Shown here: in pieces, positions 10,101-18,416 of the stretch
How the letters are laid out: each line of letters opens with the position of its first letter
Numbering within the stretch: the first letter of the stretch is position 1
NCBI GenBank assembly: GCA_013115135.1
Contig: JABANP010000576.1
Location: forward strand, 1 to 31,552
DNA: 31,552 nt
Origin: Perkinsus olseni
Lineage: Eukaryota; Perkinsozoa; Perkinsida; Perkinsidae
Direction of reading: 5' to 3'
Translations under genes and position numbers: made by a program
The notes under the pieces: model-generated
What the model saw: the letters and a program-made list of their open reading frames with translations, nothing else
Database searches by the model: none
Told to the model about the DNA's origin: nothing

Positions 10101-11830
10101 GCTGCAACTCCAGCAGCAGCCAGGGGAGACTCCATGCATTGATGGTGTTTAAAAAAAAAAAAAAAAAGAAAAAAAAAAAAAAAGAAAAAAAAAAAAAGAA
10201 AAAAAAATCCTGTATCATTTTGCATTATTTGCCTGTACAATTCTTCTATTTCTTGTACCGTTTTTCCCTCTCTACATTTAATTAACTACCTCGGTACAGC
10301 CCCAGCCGGAAGGGGGCTCACCAGGGGGACGAGCCATCTACAGGCCCTGACGCCTGTGTGCCGCCAAGGCCGTATACTGCGCTCAGCGCGGTCGGCATAA
10401 GGGCACCCAACAACAACAACAACAACAACTACTACTACTACTACTACACTCCCTATGAGTACTAGCCCTACTACTACTACACTCCCTATGAGTCCTAGCC
10501 CTACTACCACTACATACTACTACCACTACACTCCCTATGAGTACTAGCCCTACTACTACTACTACACTCCCTATGAGTACTAGCCCTACTACCACTACAC
10601 TCCCTATGAGTACTAGCCCTACTACCACTACACTCCCTATGAGTCCTAGCCCTACTACCACTGCATACTACTACACTCCCTATGAGTACTAGCCCTACTA
10701 CTACTACTACTACTACTGCACTCCCTATGAGGCATCTTCCCACCGTTACCAGATATTACCTCGCGGTACGCATTGCTGAAGGCATCTGCTTTATCCGCGA
10801 CTAGGATAGTCGGATCGAAGCAGCAGCCCACCAGCTCAGCGTGGCGTTTGATGCTGCTGAAGACAAGTGCTATGGAACGGTGAGTCTCGTCACTGGTGAT
10901 AGCGAACACGATGGGATGGAAACGACCACCTTCGTCGAGCCCTCCGACGATGAGCAGAGGTAAACCTAGCCAGCTAGGGGCGGCCGTGTAATCACATGTG
11001 ATTACTTTGTACTTCGTGTTCTCTCTCAGCAGCCTCATACACGAGAACACGAAGTAGTACGACTTGCCCGGGATGATCTCGTAGTCCGGGCAGAACGCCT
11101 TGTTCTCATCCGCGGGAATGTCAGAGTTCGCTTCAGCGAAAGCTCTGATAGAAGCCACAGTGCAGCCGGTCCCTCCCTCTGACTCCTCGAACTGCTGCTT
11201 CATGTAAGATCGTGCATTGTAGACCGCCTTCGTAACTTGCGCGCTCGTGACAGTCCCGTTCTCAGGTAGCAACCCGCGTTCTCTTAAGGATCTTGTCGTA
11301 CCCCGAGGCTTAATGCCATCCTTGAGTTGCTCAAGGACGACCCTCTTTGCTGCCTCCGAAAGGATCGGACCTGACGGCACCGCCGGCTCTGTGCTGTGCA
11401 TATGCAAATGGTGTGGCGGCTGAGGTAGGAAGACCTCCCACTCGGAGTTCTTGCGTCGGACTTGGGCGGTATATGGACAGCTGTAGCCACGTCTTCTGGC
11501 GGCGCCGCACTGATACCTCAATACATAAGTTCCATCTCGCATGGAGTAATTCCCCTTCTTGGTCATCTTCTCCCGGGTCAGAGACGCGAGTGCAGTGACC
11601 GCTTCCCCCTCAGATTTATATTTTCTCTTCTCCCCTAGGTACAGTATATCACGCCGAGGAGCTGGAACCGACGGGAGAGGCTGGATCGAAGAGGGTATGC
11701 TGCTGATAACCCCTCTAGATTCCGGAGAGCTGCTGTTGATCATTTTGCGGACGGTTGAGATCTCGGCAGCCGATAGAGTCGATGAGGATTCTGATGAGCT
11801 TGGTATTGGCATATGGCTTGAAGCGCTCAT
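2249..11830 (-). CDS. MULE (Mutator-like) transposase, three exons, intact
   Basis: Exons 11830-10760, 3445-3028 and 2796-2249 join in phase (0, then 1) to 678 codons plus TGA. Residues 108-145 hold a Cys/His pattern (YQC...SCPY...HHLHMH) like the WRKY/GCM1-type or FLYWCH-type DNA-binding fingers of MULEs. The transposase core has Asp280 (ITCDYT), Asp346 (LVADKADAF) and Glu488 (AVEGINSSVK), spaced as a DDE triad. The first splice rebuilds the family motif SNAYRE-VFG. A SWIM finger follows at 621-639 (CTC...CVH), and the tail has RGRPK. This protein would cut and move the MULE, acting in the nucleus. The start at 11830 is the first Met after a repeat array; the frame stays open upstream only because that array is in multiples of 3. 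Intron 1 is 7,314 nt and carries a minisatellite plus a LINE; intron 2 is 231 nt. Terminal inverted repeats were not found. Host-domesticated copy or live element are both possible. Confidence 0.75.
3488..4636. repeat. CTA-rich minisatellite, left block
   Basis: Units of mostly 27-39 bp have a fixed part (CTCCCTATGAGTACTAGCCC, with a GTCC variant of GTAC) and a variable run of CTA/CCA triplets, up to about 14 in a row at 4015-4057. Length changes are in threes, so several frames on both strands stay open and produce spurious Val-rich, Thr-rich and Ser-rich ORFs. It is the same repeat as 10428-10735, now split by the LINE. Confidence 0.9.
4661..6307 (+). CDS. LINE ORF1, gag-like RNA-binding protein
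   Basis: 548 residues, intact. The N-terminal part is Lys/Glu-rich with probable coiled-coil helices (about 35-150: LHEELEEKLRSVDLEAED and neighbours). An Arg/Gly/Gln-rich disordered stretch follows (150-270) and then a folded region (about 275-445). Near the C-terminus is a run of Cys/His knuckles: CFVC..., then a perfect CX2CX4HX4C (CAWCGQVGHQQRDC), then CGHCECKGH...C. Such proteins bind the element RNA and form the ribonucleoprotein used in retrotransposition. The ATG at 4661 lies about 30 bp after the presumed 5' end. The stop is 60 bp before ORF2. Confidence 0.85.
   Translation: MTGGNQTPTPRGTPASGSSMLSPTLLPDEASPSDSGTREAGRHKKKSKEKSKDAVSGLHEELEEKLRSVDLEAEDAFKDVIGIYTSALYEGRYYKTSISFLKNVGLYMAQLFAFKSEEVANERAQRIKLLQELAESKAQRERERNAVGSVAEEHGHADQACGSGGRELGVRRGTGNRPERVASGHTAGMVPNPPRAASAGRQRGNSQRGGSDGRLVLAGGAPRRAPGQPSQRRAESRAVNREASQGEEAGWTQVGRNNRSRQRKRSGASQRGNPKHLLVTTLSSRLQGVPEGRRWPNLSNEDYDTCLKKMQEAALMEEGAQWRILGMWRTSFGLAIELGDRGTLQDILRAPPPGLSVKELAQKSCELSISDIPLALANEQGLRREIVRRNGIPEDVPWEIVKICTKKDAQGEPSSATAIVKMEEAVANRFLGKGGRKDALYIGATRVRVRPHHYTRVCFVCAGRHPESEGCGDRPERCAWCGQVGHQQRDCTLRNLPASQRTCGHCECKGHGSMEYMKCDAARALREAGAPANEPEQPGRVPGINVRA
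6368..10142 (+). pseudogene. LINE ORF2 (endonuclease, RT, RNase H), broken
   Basis: The frame starting MMRVGCINI at 6368 encodes an APE endonuclease (VLIQEPP, GGDLNAQS, VPSDHEAL) and the first RT blocks (RPISLLRVLGKVLEKVI, then DVTGVFD with the motif A Asp). Reading then has to change frame near 8205-8215, and a TAG at 8259-8261 replaces the usual Gln of the G-x-P-Q-G motif (here GVS-stop-GS). The second frame runs to 10142 with the YADD box (8388-8399), RNase H (TDGSRKE, HQSELKGIE, VDNISAL, HVGHRHNAVADLLAADG) and a C-terminal CCHC finger (CRFC...H...C). The intact protein would have been about 1,250 residues and made the nick and the cDNA. The lesions imply a copy unable to mobilise itself; a sequencing error could explain the frameshift but less easily both lesions. 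Confidence 0.85.
10143..10427 (+). other. LINE 3' UTR with internal A-run and (CAA)n tail
   Basis: An interrupted A-run (10149-10207) is followed by about 200 bp of non-repetitive sequence with short hairpins (for example AGCCCC with GGGGCT at about 10300-10318). The segment ends in (CAA)n at about 10409-10427, which abuts (CTA)n of the host array. The A-run is therefore internal and the trinucleotide tail is the likely true 3' end. Confidence 0.6.
10428..10735. repeat. CTA-rich minisatellite, right block
   Basis: Same units as 3488-4636, including both the GAGTACTAG and GAGTCCTAG variants. It resumes directly after the LINE tail and ends at the sequence encoding the 5' part of the MULE intron. 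Confidence 0.9.
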
Positions 11831-11871
11831 GATGGGAAAGGCTTTTGCAAACTGCCAGAAATGAGAATGAC

Positions 11872-13215
11872 AAGTGCTGTTATTGCGAGCTCTAGTGCCA
11901 CGACTACCACTACTAATCTTATTATTGCGAGCTCTAGTGCCACGACTACCACTACTACTGTTATTATTGCGAGCTCTAGTGCCACGACTACCCCTACCAC
12001 TACTAATCTTATTATTGCGAGCTCTAGTGCCACGACTACCACTACCACTACTACTGTTATTATTGCGAGCTCTAGTGCCACGACTACCACTACTACTGTT
12101 ATTATTGCGAGCTCTAGTGCCACGACTACCACTACTACTGTTATTATTGCGAGCCCTAGTGCCACGACTACCACTACCACTACTACTGTTATTATTGCAA
12201 GCTCTAGTGCCACGACTACCACTACCACTACTACTGTTATTATTGCGAGCTCTAGTGCCACGACTACCCCTACCACTACTACTGTTATTATTGCGAGCTC
12301 TAGTGCCACGACTACCCCTACCACTACTACTGTTATTATTGCGAGCTCTAGTGCCACGACTACCACTACTACTGTTATTATTGCGAGCTCTAGTGGCACG
12401 ACTACCACTACTACTCTTATTATTGCGAGCTCTAGTGCCACGACTACCACTACTCCTGTTATTATTGCGAGCCCTAGTGCCACGACTACCACTACCACTA
12501 CTAATCTCATTGTTGCGAGCCCTAGTGCCACGACTACCACTACTACTCTTGTTATTGCGAGCCCTAGTGCCACGACTACCACTACCACTACTAATCTCAT
12601 TGTTGCGAGCCCTAGTGCCACGACTACCACTACTACTGTTATTATTGCGAGCTCTAGTGCCACGACTACCACTACTACTCTTATTATTGCGAGCCCTAGT
12701 GCCACGACTACCACTACCACTACTACTGTTATTATTGCGAGCTCTAGTGCCACGACTACCACTACCACTATTGTTATTGCGAGCTCTAGTGCCACGACTA
12801 CCACTACCACTACTACTCTTATTATTGCGAGCTCTAGTGCCACGACTACCACTACTACTGTTATTATTGCGAGCTCTAGTGCCACGACTACCCCTACCAC
12901 TACTACTCGTATTATTGCGAGCTCTAGTGCCACGACTACCACTACTACTGTTATTATTGCGAGCTCTAGTGCCACGACTACCCCTACCACTACTACTCTT
13001 ATTATTGCGAGCTCTAGTGCCACGACTACCACTACTACTGTTATTATTGCGAGCTCTAGTGCCACGACTACCCCTACCACTACTACTCTTATTATTGCGA
13101 GCTCTAGTGCCACGACTACCCCTACCACTGTTATTATTATTGCGAGCTCTAGTGCCACGACCACCACTACCACTACTATTATTATTATTGCGAGCTCTAG
13201 TGCCGCTACCACCAT
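11872..13215. repeat. 42/48-bp tandem array upstream of the MULE gene
   Basis: About 30 units of the type GAGCTCTAGTGCCACGACTA + (CCACTA/CTACTA)n + TGTTATTATTGC, 42 or 48 bp long (difference of one hexanucleotide). Variants (CCC for CAC, CTT for GTT, AATC for TGTT) are mixed along the array. All lengths are multiples of three, giving long artefact ORFs on both strands (NNNSSSGSRGTRAR-like on the minus strand, ASSSATTTT-like on the plus strand). It ends about 40 bp from the MULE start codon, so it may be its 5' flank. Confidence 0.9.
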
Positions 13216-13305
13216 TGCTGCTCTCCGGCCACCCGTGATGACTCTGTGGCAGATTCAAATTTCACAAACACAAAACTAGAATAGCAGCGGCCCATGAATT
13301 ACTAA

Positions 13306-13881
13306 TTACTGACATTGGCGATGTAAGTAGTATCCACTCTTACGTATCCTTCGGACTCCAAGGATTACTCGACTCCCGTGCCCCGCTTGTTCTCGGCTTT
13401 CTCTTGCCCGATGTGCACCTGAATCAGGAACTTGACTCCTAGTTGCATCACTTTCTTTATCAGGTGTTGGATCGATCGCTGATCTCGAGCACCTCAGAGA
13501 CAACTTTCCGAGAACCCACATGCGTCAGCGCGCTGCAGGTCGCAGGATCCCGTTAGAATCGATTCCGAGGTGAGCGGGCAATATGTGTTTTCGACAGTCT
13601 TGAGATCCCACCACAGAGGCATGCAGTGGTGCATGATTCCACGCTTCAGCATTGACTCCCGTGCGTCCGAACTCACTTGCGAAGCTGCTCCTAGGAAATT
13701 TACTTCTCTTCTTCAGTTATCCAGGTATGCTCCATATCAGATGTGGAGTACTCCAGCCTAGTCCTATTGCTACGGGTCTTGGCCGTGCGGCCGCAGTCTT
13801 CAGCTCCAGTGTGATGACTTCAATTGCTCCTATCCCAACTAACATGACTCCTAAACCCAGCACTTTCTCCTCCACGTTCAT
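13306..13881 (-). pseudogene. RPA70-like OB-fold gene relative, decayed
   Basis: Nucleotide and protein similarity to the gene at 17109-17999 can be followed on the minus strand. At 13418 the sequence QVHIG corresponds to QVHIEK, followed by a strand-turn-strand like that of the intact copy (SLESEGYVRVDT against TLIDETGFARVT). The segment ends at the same GTCAGT donor (13313). Further upstream GIDSNGIL matches EIDTYGIL. An in-frame TAA (13367-13365) lies in the OB strand and the earlier segments need different frames, so I call it a pseudogene. The putative start is the ATG at 13881 (MNVEEKVLGLGVML). A functional but differently spliced paralogue is possible. Confidence 0.4.
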
Positions 13882-13890
13882 GTGGGCCTT

Positions 13891-15033
13891 CGGCATTCAC
13901 AAATAACACAAGGCAAGGAGGTAAGACAAGGGCGACGGACTATTATTCACTAATTACTGACATCGGTAGTGCAGGTGTTATCGGCTAACGGATGTAGCAG
14001 ATCTGAAGTGACTCGTGGCAGCTCGATGTAGTAATTCACTGCCAGTGACTACATATTGTGCGACATACTAGTATTATCGCATGCTGTGTATCATCAGGTG
14101 AGGTCCACAACCACCGGTTCCCCTCCGTCCTGTCCGGTCTGTTGTTTCCACCAATCTCTGAGCCCTTCTACGCATAGATGTTCTCCCTCGTGGCTCACCT
14201 GAGACGGGGGCTAAACCTCCCATGGAAGGTGAGACATTACTTTGACATCTGAATGGTCTCCAACCGTCAACTCCTTCATTTCACATCCCAGCTCCGGATC
14301 CTCGTAGGTGCCCGCACGTACCTTTCGCTAACTTACACTAAGTTGGTCACCGCAAGAGGCGGAGTATTCCCAGAAACTCACGGCTTTGAGGATGATCACA
14401 GGATGCGTATCAGCGAGCCTCGGATTGACGATACAACGAGTGGCTCTGAGAGGCATACAAGAGTCAGAGGCGTGGTCTTGGGGAGGAGTTGTTGACTGAC
14501 TTTTCATCCCAAGCAGTGACTCTGGCGAACCCGGTGATACCTGAAAGATCATCGTGGCACGATGACCGTGCGCTCATTTGCTCCCTACTCCGAATCTTCG
14601 GTTCAGCCATGTTCATGTCGTACCAGTGGCATTAAGGCAATATCATAATATGTGAGACAGGGATGCTCAACGGTCGCTTGGTCTTACGCGAGACTGAAAC
14701 GGTTCTTGCGCGCATGCGTCACGCGTGCTGTCTGCTAATCAGGACAGAAGAGTTCTAGTAATATTGCCTCTTGTTTTCTCTGTTTGCATCCTAATGTACC
14801 TCATCATGTTGTGTTCGGAGAGCAAGAGAGGGCCGTTAAAGCATTCTCACAATGGGCAATGGCATCCATCACATTTCGAGACGCTTGCACGTTTGCACGC
14901 GTGCACATGGCGTGTCGTTAGGAGCTTATCGAGTCGGTGATATCGACGAGCCGATAGTTGCAAGGTTCACTGTGACCACAAGGGCCCCTTTGTAACAACG
15001 ACCGCTCATGTGGCCAGGACGACCGCCTCTGTG
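13891..15033. repeat. direct duplication 1, upstream copy
   Basis: Matches 16906-18416 almost base for base up to about 14925 and then at roughly 90%. It lacks a 368-bp segment present in the other copy at 17551-17918; both ends of the missing piece carry ACCCGGT. It includes the shortened RPA-like gene and its upstream region. Confidence 0.95.
14094..14616 (-). CDS. shortened RPA70-like OB-fold protein
   Basis: Exons 14616-14501, 14445-14337 and 14198-14094 join in phase to 109 codons plus TGA. They are nearly identical to parts of the complete gene at 17109-17999. The 368-bp deletion fuses the first exon (MNMAEPKIRS...DDLSGIT) to the middle of the OB fold (GFARVTAWDEK) without breaking the frame. 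The N-terminal strands of the OB fold are missing while the C-terminal ones (DTHPVIILKA, QLS, GLRDWW) remain. A stable single-stranded-DNA-binding fold is doubtful; it could be a pseudogene that happens to stay open. Confidence 0.4.
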
Positions 15034-15682
15034 ACTATTCTGTCCGTTCATAGTGGAGAGTCTCCACTGGAGACATACAAGAGTCTTGTAAAAAGACTGA
15101 CAAAGTGAAGTGGTCAGTATTAGCTGGTTGTCGACGCTCTACCATTTCCCGAGTTTGAGGTGTTGAGCGCAGTAATTGAAAATATTGAGCAAGGTCACCC
15201 GGTCACCTGGCTCGGCGGCGTTCATCTATTATTCGCATTATTATTTATTCGCAAGTGTCACCTGGAAAAGGTATCATGAGTATCCGTTATCCGGTGGCCC
15301 ACAACTGGCCCACTAAAACGCGATTCATGCTTGTCATGGATTATTCCACACCACGCCGTACTACTGATTTACACTGTTACTATTGATCACTATGCGGTTG
15401 TAATGTTGTGTTACCTTGACGTGTCGTCGTTAATTCTAGCATTTCAGCTTGCTTGCGTGGGCTCTTTGGAGGTTGCCAATTGACCACGATTGGCATTTGG
15501 CACGACGGTGGCGAGTTTGATTGACCCAACTCTCAAACGCAAGGTGGACATTATTGAATTGAATTCTCGGGATGTAATGCATCAGCTTTCCTCCAGATTG
15601 CGTTTTTGAGCAATTCCCGTGAGTAGTAAGGTCACCACGAATCACTGAAATGAAAGTACATCCCCAAGCGATATGAACTTAC
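15034..15682. other. intergenic, palindrome chain and AT-rich stretch
   Basis: No supported gene on either strand, except that minus-strand frame 15436-15645 (ending HASKLKC) could be a further Rap1-Myb exon although its splice phase does not fit. A chain of overlapping palindromes lies at 15052-15098. Around 15220-15250 the sequence is rich in TTATT. Confidence 0.4.
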
Positions 15683-15993
15683 AGAGCGCACATTCTTCGC
15701 TTCAGCGAGGCGGCGAGAGAACTCGATGTAGTGTGGTTCAATGGATTTTCTCCACCTTGTTCGCATGCTCTGGAATGTATGTGGACGCGCTATGCCTAAG
15801 AAGATGACACGAACGATATAAGAGGTTTACAAGCATGGGAATCCGGCTTTTCACCCTGCTGCTCGGCTTTTTGCCAGATCTTGTAACCTCTGACTCGAAC
15901 CTGCTTCCCGCAGCGCACAGCGGCAGCGGCCTCCGACGCTACGAAGCGGAATATGCCCATGTCGTCTTCCTCGGTGAAAGGGTGGCCAGTCAT
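15683..15993 (-). CDS. Rap1-type Myb domain protein, 5' exons
   Basis: Exon 15993-15831 and exon 15795-15683 join in phase 1 across a 35-nt intron (GTAAAC...TTCTTAG). The product starts MTGHPFTEEDDMGIFRFV, continues with GYKIWQKAEQ and then HTFQSMRTRWRK. This is the order and spacing of the Rap1/TRF2IP Myb module: an acidic FTxEDD start, a Gxx(L/I)W...E helix, and the H-T-x-Q-S-x-R-x-R recognition helix. In other eukaryotes Rap1 sits at telomeres; whether this protein binds DNA is inference. Exon 2 ends at a GTAAGT donor (15682). The next acceptor (TTTCAG, 15646) would give an immediate stop, while reading through gives about 18 more residues, so the 3' end is unresolved. The start codon is about 25 bp from a tandem array. 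Confidence 0.5.
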
Positions 15994-16019
15994 GTGGAAT
16001 ATCGAAAGCCCTTACCATG

Positions 16020-16914
16020 TCGACCACCACTACTGTGAACTTCCCTACGACGACCACCACTACAACGAAGTGCCCTACGACGACCACCACTACTGTGAAC
16101 TACCCTACAACGACCACCACTACAACGAAGTGCCCTATGACAATCACCGCTACTGTGAACTTCCCTACGACGACCACCACTACCACGAAGTGCGCTACGA
16201 CGACCACCGCTACTATGAACTACCCTACGACGACCACCACTACTGTGAACTTCCCCACGACGACCACCACTACAACGAAGTGCCCTACGACGACCACCAC
16301 TACAACGAAGTGCCCTACGACGACCACCACTACAACGAAGTGCGCTACGACGACCACCGCTACTATGAACTACCCTACGACGACCACCACTACTGTGAAC
16401 TTCCCCACGACGACCACCACTACAACGAAGTGCCCTACGACGACCACCACTACAACGAAGTGCCCTACGACGACCACCACTACAACGAAGTGCGCTACGA
16501 CGACCACCGCTACTATGAACTACCCTACGACGACCACCACTACTGTGAACTTCCCCACGACGACCACCACTACAACGAAGTGCCCTACGACGACCACCAC
16601 TACAACGAAGTGCCCTACGACGACCACCACTACAACGAAGTGCTCTACGACGACCACCACTACTGTGAACTGCCCTACGACGACCACCACTACAACGAAG
16701 TGCCCTACGCTGACCACCACTACTGTGAACTGCCCTACGACGACCACCACTGAAACGAAGTGCCCTACGACGACCACCACTACTGTGAACTGTCCTACGA
16801 CGACCACCACTACAACGAAGCGCCCTACGACGACCACCACTACTGTGAACTGCCCTACGACGACCACCACTACAACGAAGTGTCCTACGACGACCACCAC
16901 TACAACGGCATTTA
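16020..16914. repeat. 30-bp tandem array with 150-bp higher-order repeat
   Basis: About 30 units of exactly 30 bp, of the form ACGACGACCACCACTAC plus a variable 13 bp (TGTGAACTGCCCT, AACGAAGTGCCCT and similar). From 16191 to about 16640 five units form a 150-bp block repeated three times, marked by GTGCGCTACGA at 16191, 16341 and 16491. Period divisible by three leaves several frames open (DDHHYNEVPY, TTTTKCPTT), which I do not regard as genes. Confidence 0.95.
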
Positions 16915-18416
16915 CAAACAACACAAGGTAAGGAGGTAAGACAAGGGCGACGGACTATTATTCACTAATTACTGACATCGGTAGTGCAGGTGTTATCGGC
17001 TAACGGATGTAGCAGATCTGAAGTGACTCGTGGCAGCTCGATGTAGTAATTCACTGCCAGTGACTACATATTGTGCGACATACTAGTATTATCGCATGCT
17101 GTGTATCATCAGGTGAGGTCCACAACCACCGGTTCCCCTCCGTCCTGTCCGGTCTGTTGTTTCCACCAATCTCTGAGCCCTTCTACGCATAGATGTTCTC
17201 CCTCGTGGCTCACCTGAGACGGGGGCTAAACCTCCCATGGAAGGTGAGACATTACTTTGACATCTGAATGGTCTCCAACCGTCAACTCCTTCATTTCACA
17301 TCCCAGCTCCGGATCCTCGTAGGTGCCCGCACGTACCTTTCGCTAACTTACACTAAGTTGGTCACCGCAAGAGGCGGAGTATTCCCAGAAACTCACGGCT
17401 TTGAGGATGATCACAGGATGCGTATCAGCGAGCCTCGGATTGACGATACAACGAGTGGCTCTGAGAGGCATACAAGAGTCAGAGGCGTGGTCTTGGGGAG
17501 GAGTTGTTGACTGACTTTTCATCCCAAGCAGTGACTCTGGCGAACCCGGTTTCATCGATTAAGGTGAAAGTCAGTTTCGGCTTTTTGTGTCCCGTCTTCT
17601 CGATGTGTACCTGAGTTGAGGATTCACGCCGCGTTATTGATCAGGAAGAGAGCCGGCCGTCGGTCCTCAACAGCTGGAGTCCTGGCCCTCGCTCACTTCC
17701 TTAATTTCACTGGAGGACCACAGGATGCCGTAGGTGTCGATTTCGAGATTGGCTTGAGCATTTTGTATGTCGAAAAGACGCCGGAACAGCCCTCCATATA
17801 GTCCTATCTCCGTAATGGCAGTGACAAACTCGACACGTTCGCCACAAGGTATACCGAGTCGGTATTACCGACATGCATGTGAATCATATCTTGGATCCGC
17901 GATTTCTATACACCCGGTGATACCTGAAAGATCATCGTGGCACGATGACCGTGCGCTCATTTGCTCCCTACTCCGAATCTTCGGTTCAGCCATGTTCATG
18001 TCGTACCAGTGGCATTAAGGCAATATCATAATATGTGAGACAGGGATGCTCAACGGTCGCTTGGTCTTACGCGAGACTGAAACGGTTCTTGCGCGCATGC
18101 GTCACGCGTGCTGTCTGCTAATCAGGACAGAAGAGTTCTAGTAATATTGCCTCTTGTTTTCTCTGTTTGCATCCTAATGTACCTCATCATGTTGTGTTCG
18201 GAGAGCAAGAGAGGGCCGTTAAAGCATTCTCACAATGGGCAATGGCATCCATCACATTTCGAGACGCTTGCACGTTTGCACGCGTGCACATGGCGTGTTG
18301 TTAGGACCTTAGCGAGTCGATGATATCGACAAGCCGACGGCTGCAAGGTTCACTGTGACCACAAGGGCCCCTTTGTAACAACGACCGCTTATGTGACCAC
18401 GACGACCGCCTCTGTG
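16906..18416. repeat. direct duplication 1, downstream copy
   Basis: Partner of 13891-15033, with 368 extra bases at 17551-17918. It holds the complete RPA-like gene and its upstream region. The last ~120 bp (18298-18416) differ from the partner at about one base in ten while the preceding kilobase shows almost no differences. Confidence 0.95.
17109..17999 (-). CDS. RPA70-like single OB-fold protein
   Basis: Five exons, 17999-17924, 17803-17697, 17610-17516, 17460-17352 and 17213-17109, join with consistent phases (1, 0, 2, 0) to 163 codons plus TGA. Introns are 120, 86, 55 and 138 nt. The order IDTYGILWSSSEIKEV, KLTFTLIDETGFARVTAWDE, DTHPVIILKA, QLSV, GLRDWW follows the second DNA-binding OB domain of RPA70 strand by strand (turn D-x-x-G, aromatic-acidic W-D, P-V-x-x-x-K, final L-R-x-W). 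RPA70 domains bind single-stranded DNA in replication, repair and, in specialised paralogues, at telomeres. At 163 residues this protein has one OB domain instead of four. The GTCAGT donor at 17515 and the first acceptor (17804) are weak, so those joins are less sure. Start: first ATG of two close ones (17999, 17993). Confidence 0.6.

Larger units (their letters stand above)
4632..10427 (+). mobile_element. non-LTR retrotransposon (LINE, R1/I-like group)
   Basis: A two-ORF LINE sits inside the CTA minisatellite: the left junction is at the last CTA run (about 4630) and the right one at the switch from CAA to CTA repeats (about 10427). Order: short 5' leader, ORF1 with Cys/His knuckles, ORF2 with apurinic endonuclease, reverse transcriptase and RNase H, then a 3' UTR with an interrupted A-run (10149-10207) and about 200 further bases with potential hairpins, ending in (CAA)n. 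Clades combining APE, RT and RNase H include I, R1 and LOA; I cannot place it more exactly. A target-site duplication cannot be seen within the repeat. Its orientation is opposite to the host MULE gene. Confidence 0.85.
3446..10759 (-). other. 7.3-kb intron 1 of the MULE transposase gene
   Basis: On the minus strand the exon ends GCGAG before GTAATATCT at 10759, and the next exon starts after TTACTTCAG at 3446. Both ends are phase 0, and joining them restores an uninterrupted conserved transposase motif. Everything between (two minisatellite blocks and the LINE) is therefore intronic. Removing the repeats and the LINE would leave roughly 70-80 nt, the size of the other introns in this window. 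Confidence 0.7.

Noticed and set aside
10149..10207. A-run as the 3' end of the LINE
   Set aside because: About 200 bp of non-repetitive sequence and a (CAA)n tail follow before the host repeat resumes, so the A-run is internal.
11861..13279. ORFs of 450-470 codons in the 42/48-bp array
   Set aside because: Three overlapping frames on both strands are equally open, which repetition explains. Only the part downstream of 11830 on the minus strand resembles a protein family.
15953..16931. His/Tyr-rich and Thr-rich ORFs of 266 and 304 codons
   Set aside because: Same cause: a 30-bp unit without stops. No independent support such as splice sites or codon bias.
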